From SW4 sp042466115 (GTDB lineage: Bacteria; Pseudomonadota; Alphaproteobacteria; Rhodobacterales; Rhodobacteraceae), in assembly GCF_042466115.1 (NCBI RefSeq), contig NZ_JAXHBQ010000001.1, positions 682,001 through 746,000 of the forward strand: a stretch of DNA of 64,000 nucleotides, read 5' to 3'. A program made the translations under genes and the position numbers. The notes below the pieces were generated by a model, which saw only the letters and a program-made list of their open reading frames with translations, ran no database searches and was not told where the DNA came from. Positions 61,578 to 64,000 of this stretch are shown here, in pieces (the first letter of the stretch is position 1; each line of letters begins with the position of its first letter).

Positions 61578-61767
61578 CTTTTGCTCCTTCGTCCGGGAAT
61601 GCCCGGCTTAGTTCTTGCAGGCGGGCGCGGGCCATCGGTGCTTCCCCCGTCCCCGCGCCCAGCAAAATCAGCAATTCCGCTGGCGTCAGCGCCCAAAACT
61701 CCGCAGGGCGCAATCCCGCCCCGCGCATCCCCGCGCGCATCAAGGCGGGCCAGTCAAAGCCGCTCAT
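61564..61767 (-). CDS. GTA orfg10.1: small tail assembly chaperone-like protein (67 aa)
   Basis: A 67-residue frame between orfg10 and the tape-measure gene, overlapping both (ATGA with orfg10, 14 bases with orfg11). MSGFDWPALMRAGMRGAGLRP begins the product, with the family-like PAEFWALTPAELLILLG block seen in the rcc01693-type phage tail assembly chaperones. It probably pairs with orfg10 during tail assembly. Confidence 0.82.
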   Translation of the reverse strand: MSGFDWPALMRAGMRGAGLRPAEFWALTPAELLILLGAGTGEAPMARARLQELSRAFPDEGAKDGRD

Positions 61768-62078
61768 GAGGGCGGCGCAAACGCACGCGCCAGCAATTCG
61801 GCAGCAACCTTGGCCGCGCCCACAGGCCCGCCGGCGATTTCCGCACTCAGCAGATCACCCGCATCACCGCGCCACCCGCCACCGCGCAGACCCGCCACAA
61901 GCAAGGCCATCACATCGCGGCTGGAAAACGCGCCACCCTCAAAGCGTTCAACCAAAGCGACCAGCGTGTTGGCACCAAGGGCGGCCTCCAGCTCGGCCAA
62001 TGCCCCCAGCGTGAGCTTGCAAGTGCACGCGACACCATCAACGTGCAGCACCACTTCGCCCGCATAGGGGTTCGCCAT
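61764..62078 (-). CDS. GTA orfg10: gene transfer agent tail assembly chaperone
   Basis: A 104-residue GTA family protein, MANPYAGEVVLHVDGVACTCKLTLGALAELE, with the conserved start of the tail-chaperone fold; GGAFSSRDVMALLVAGLRGGG is the central helix. Coupled to the major tail gene (its start shares one base with that gene's stop) and to the 67-residue gene. Role: chaperone around the tape measure, by homology. Confidence 0.88.
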   Translation of the reverse strand: MANPYAGEVVLHVDGVACTCKLTLGALAELEAALGANTLVALVERFEGGAFSSRDVMALLVAGLRGGGWRGDAGDLLSAEIAGGPVGAAKVAAELLARAFAPPS

Positions 62079-62494
62079 CAGATCGCCGCCGTAAAGGTCA
62101 GCTGCCCTGCGGATGCCAGCGACATTTCATAGGTCGCCTCGCCATTGTGGGATCCAGCGTATTCAATGGACGTCACCTGAAACGCGCCTTCGACAGTGCC
62201 GAAATCGGGAATGATCACCTGAAAATCCGGCGTTTCCCCGTCAAAGAAGATCTGGCGCGCGCGTTCGTCCGTGGCTTCGTCCTTGAATACGCCCGACCCG
62301 CTGATGGCGGCACTTTTCACGCCCGCACCGCCCAGCAATTCGCGCCACCCGCCCGCACTTTCCAGGCTGGTCACATCAACGCTTTCGGCGTTGAAACTGA
62401 TGCGCGAGGCGCGCAATCCGGCAGCCGTTTCAAAGAAACCGTTGCCTGTCATGTCGATCTTGATCAAAAGATCCTTACCGTTCTGGGCTGTCAT
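62078..62494 (-). CDS. GTA orfg9: major tail protein
   Basis: A 138-residue major tail (tube) protein of the TIGR02126 type: MTAQNGKDLLIKIDMTGNGFFETAAGLR, SFNAESVDVTSLESAGGWRELLGGAGVKSAAISGSG, and a C-terminal MSLASAGQLTFTAAI beta segment. It polymerises into the GTA tail tube. It lies 30 bases downstream of orfg8. Confidence 0.93.
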   Translation of the reverse strand: MTAQNGKDLLIKIDMTGNGFFETAAGLRASRISFNAESVDVTSLESAGGWRELLGGAGVKSAAISGSGVFKDEATDERARQIFFDGETPDFQVIIPDFGTVEGAFQVTSIEYAGSHNGEATYEMSLASAGQLTFTAAI

Positions 62495-62524
62495 ATCCGT
62501 ATCTCCGGTTGGTTAAATATGGCG

Positions 62525-62935
62525 CTACACGTCGTCGACGCGGGCGCGGAAAATCATGTTGATGCGGCGCACATCACCTGTGCCCACGCGGGCCGCCGTG
62601 GCCTTGTAGAAATTGCACGACACAAGCACGCCGCGTGCCAGTGTCAGGTCCGCATCGACCAGCGCATCTGACACGGCCGCCGCTGCCGTCTTGGCCGCCG
62701 CAAACCCCGCGCCATCGGTGACGATGGACACGGTGAATTCATGTTCTGCCCCGCCGCCCGTCTTGTCGGACCGGTCCCGCGCAATCTCGGGGCCAAGGGC
62801 CACATAGATCGACGGTAGCGTGCCCGTGGGCAGTGCGTCATAGATCGCCGTGCCGACCAATCCGGCCAGCGTCACATCCGCGACCAGCTGCTGGTAAACG
62901 GCCGTCTGAAGGGCCTCTGCCACGCCATAACTCAT
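62525..62935 (-). CDS. GTA orfg8: DUF3168 tail terminator/completion protein
   Basis: A 136-residue DUF3168 protein: MSYGVAEALQTAVYQQLVADVTLAGLVGTAIYDALP, then IYVALGPEIARDRSDKTGG, typical of tail terminators that cap the tube next to the connector. Overlaps orfg7 by four bases (ATGA). Confidence 0.9.
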   Translation of the reverse strand: MSYGVAEALQTAVYQQLVADVTLAGLVGTAIYDALPTGTLPSIYVALGPEIARDRSDKTGGGAEHEFTVSIVTDGAGFAAAKTAAAAVSDALVDADLTLARGVLVSCNFYKATAARVGTGDVRRINMIFRARVDDV

Positions 62936-63270
62936 GTGACATTCTCCTCTTCTGCGGTGCAGGTCAGATAGCGCCCGCTTGCGTCCGCCTCGGCGACCGC
63001 CAAGATGTTGAACACGCGCGACCCGTCGCGAAACCGCTGTTCCGGCAAGGGGCGCGACGAAGCGCCCACCAGCCCCGCGCGCACGACGATGCGATAAGCA
63101 ACCCGCGACAGCGGCACCGCGACACCGGCTTTCTCACGCCCCGTGCGCGCCGTGACTTCGGCATAATGCGTGCCAAGGGCCTGCCAGCTTTGGGTGTAAC
63201 CACCCGCCCCGTCAGCCACACGCACCGGCGCCTCAAGCACCAGCCTGCGGTTCAGATGCGGCACCTTCAT
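62932..63270 (-). CDS. GTA orfg7: head closure (stopper) protein
   Basis: A 112-residue head-closure protein: MKVPHLNRRLVLEAPVRVADGAGGYTQSW and a C-terminal RVFNILAVAEADASGRYLTC matching phage stopper proteins. ATG 63270 overlaps the orfg6 stop (ATGA); the longer upstream frame is a shadow of orfg6. Ends inside orfg8's start. Confidence 0.88.
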   Translation of the reverse strand: MKVPHLNRRLVLEAPVRVADGAGGYTQSWQALGTHYAEVTARTGREKAGVAVPLSRVAYRIVVRAGLVGASSRPLPEQRFRDGSRVFNILAVAEADASGRYLTCTAEEENVT

Positions 63271-63866
63271 GAGCGGCCACCGCCGAACAGACGCACCGTG
63301 CGATAGCGTTCGATCAAGGCGCTGACACCAAAAGGCATGCACCCCCCACCAAACGCCGTTTCATGGCGATATTCGTGGTAATGGGCCGCCAGCATCATCA
63401 CAGCCTGCGCCAGATCGGCCGGCAGATCGGACCAGTCAGGACCAAAGCCTGCAAGGAAACCAACCCGCACCGACCCCGCTAGCGGCACCGCAGGCAACAT
63501 GCCCCCCGTGGCCACAAGACAGGGGCGCTGCATATCCGGCTCAAGCCGATAACCCGCTGCGCTGGCAACCGTTTCATCCCCAAGGCGCGAGATCGTGACA
63601 ACCTCGGAAATGGCGCTGACGGGGGCGACAGGCAGGGCCTGCTGGCCCGTGTCGCGCCAGGCCGTCAGGGTCCAGCTAAACTCGCGCTCGATCAGGATCT
63701 TGCCTGTGCGCGCCTCGATTGCGGCCATGGCGGCACGCAGGAAACTTTCAAGCAGACCGTCCTGCAAACCATCGTCGGAAAACCCCGATCCAAGGCGTAG
63801 GTGGTCTTTGAACTGGGTGACCGGAAGTGCGCTTGGTGGCACTGTGGTCTCTTCGACTAACATCAT
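63267..63866 (-). CDS. GTA orfg6: head-tail connector adaptor
   Basis: A 199-residue adaptor protein: MMLVEETTVPPSALPVTQFKDHLRLGSGF, FLRAAMAAIEARTGKILIEREF, and VRVGFLAGFGPDWSDLPADLAQAVMMLAAHYHEYR, the standard connector fold. ATG 63866 is chosen over a farther start at 63956 that would add an unlikely N-terminus. The capsid gene orfg5 should lie beyond the window end. Confidence 0.9.
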   Translation of the reverse strand: MMLVEETTVPPSALPVTQFKDHLRLGSGFSDDGLQDGLLESFLRAAMAAIEARTGKILIEREFSWTLTAWRDTGQQALPVAPVSAISEVVTISRLGDETVASAAGYRLEPDMQRPCLVATGGMLPAVPLAGSVRVGFLAGFGPDWSDLPADLAQAVMMLAAHYHEYRHETAFGGGCMPFGVSALIERYRTVRLFGGGRS

Positions 63867-63904
63867 GGAATTACTCCGCAAACCGGCCTGATTTCGTGAT
63901 TGAA

Positions 63905-63984
63905 CCCGGACACGCACCCCGCCGCATTGCTCGGACGGAAGGGAACAGCTAGACAACGCGCCTTTTGTTGGACACGTGTCCGGG
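63905..63984. other. Inverted repeat upstream of orfg6
   Basis: CCCGGACACG (63905-63914) is complementary to CGTGTCCGGG (63975-63984). The second arm also forms part of a 12-bp palindrome, GGACACGTGTCC (63970-63981). It sits between orfg6 and the expected capsid gene and may be an mRNA processing or attenuation structure. Confidence 0.4.
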
Positions 63985-64000
63985 TCATGCCGCCGCCCGA

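Overview
The window looks like a chromosomal segment of a marine alphaproteobacterium of the Rhodobacteraceae/Roseobacteraceae (Roseobacter group). This is inferred from three things: a gene transfer agent (GTA) structural cluster in the R. capsulatus-like order, a pyruvate dehydrogenase E1-beta with an N-terminal lipoyl domain, and several conserved hypothetical families typical of that group (DUF2927, DUF2852, DUF6778, DUF7742, a PIN/methyltransferase pair). Base composition is GC-rich almost throughout. The exception is a visibly more AT-rich patch at about 34.1-36.5 kb. I see no tRNA, rRNA, CRISPR array or insertion sequence.

Layout: 0-7.3 kb (+) has a frameshifted MoxR ATPase, a DUF2927 lipoprotein, a CoxE-like VWA protein, then tightly overlapping DedA, MOSC, M24-fold and M48 genes. 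7.3-9.7 kb (-) has a PIN protein coupled to an rRNA methyltransferase, plus a lipoprotein. 9.9-12.5 kb (+) is the Entner-Doudoroff pair edd-eda behind a LacI-type palindrome. 12.5-15.5 kb (-) is glnE. 15.6-18.7 kb (+) has a degenerate GT51-like protein, a twin-operator-controlled DUF2852-DUF2852-RDD membrane operon and bpt. 18.9-23.5 kb (-) is a TakP-like TRAP transporter with oversized permeases. 23.8-27.7 kb (-) has two RTX proteins, the second broken by an in-frame TAA. 28.0-30.7 kb (+) is the ilvI-(orf)-ilvN operon behind a leader-peptide attenuator. 30.8-38.0 kb is an accessory stretch: EF-hand protein, Rieske oxygenase, nucleoside hydrolase, LacI regulator, two phytanoyl-CoA dioxygenase-like proteins and a frameshifted GNAT. 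38.1-44.0 kb has selO, a DUF3179 protein, two cyclophilins, pgk and class I aldolase. 44.1-49.0 kb has a membrane AraC-type regulator, a DUF2306-like protein, a DUF481 protein, a LysR regulator, an FtsB-like protein and a GNAT. 49.2-53.3 kb (+) has pdhA-pdhB-pdhC and an AhpD-like protein. 53.5-63.9 kb has cysE, a DksA/TraR zinc finger and the distal GTA cluster (orfg15 down to orfg6, minus strand), which runs off the window end.

Central carbon flow links several blocks: edd/eda make pyruvate and glyceraldehyde 3-phosphate, pgk and the aldolase serve the triose level, PDH makes acetyl-CoA, and ilvIN draws pyruvate into branched-chain amino acids. Regulatory signals visible in the DNA include the ilv attenuator, a 12-bp palindrome before edd, a 20-bp inverted repeat before pdhA and two near-identical 19-bp operators before the DUF2852 operon.

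At least four genes carry clear small frameshifts (MoxR, GNAT, DUF2306-like, GTA orfg15), one has a nonsense codon, and a membrane regulator may have a damaged 5' end. Several indels sit in short simple-sequence runs, so sequencing or assembly error has to be weighed against genuine decay.
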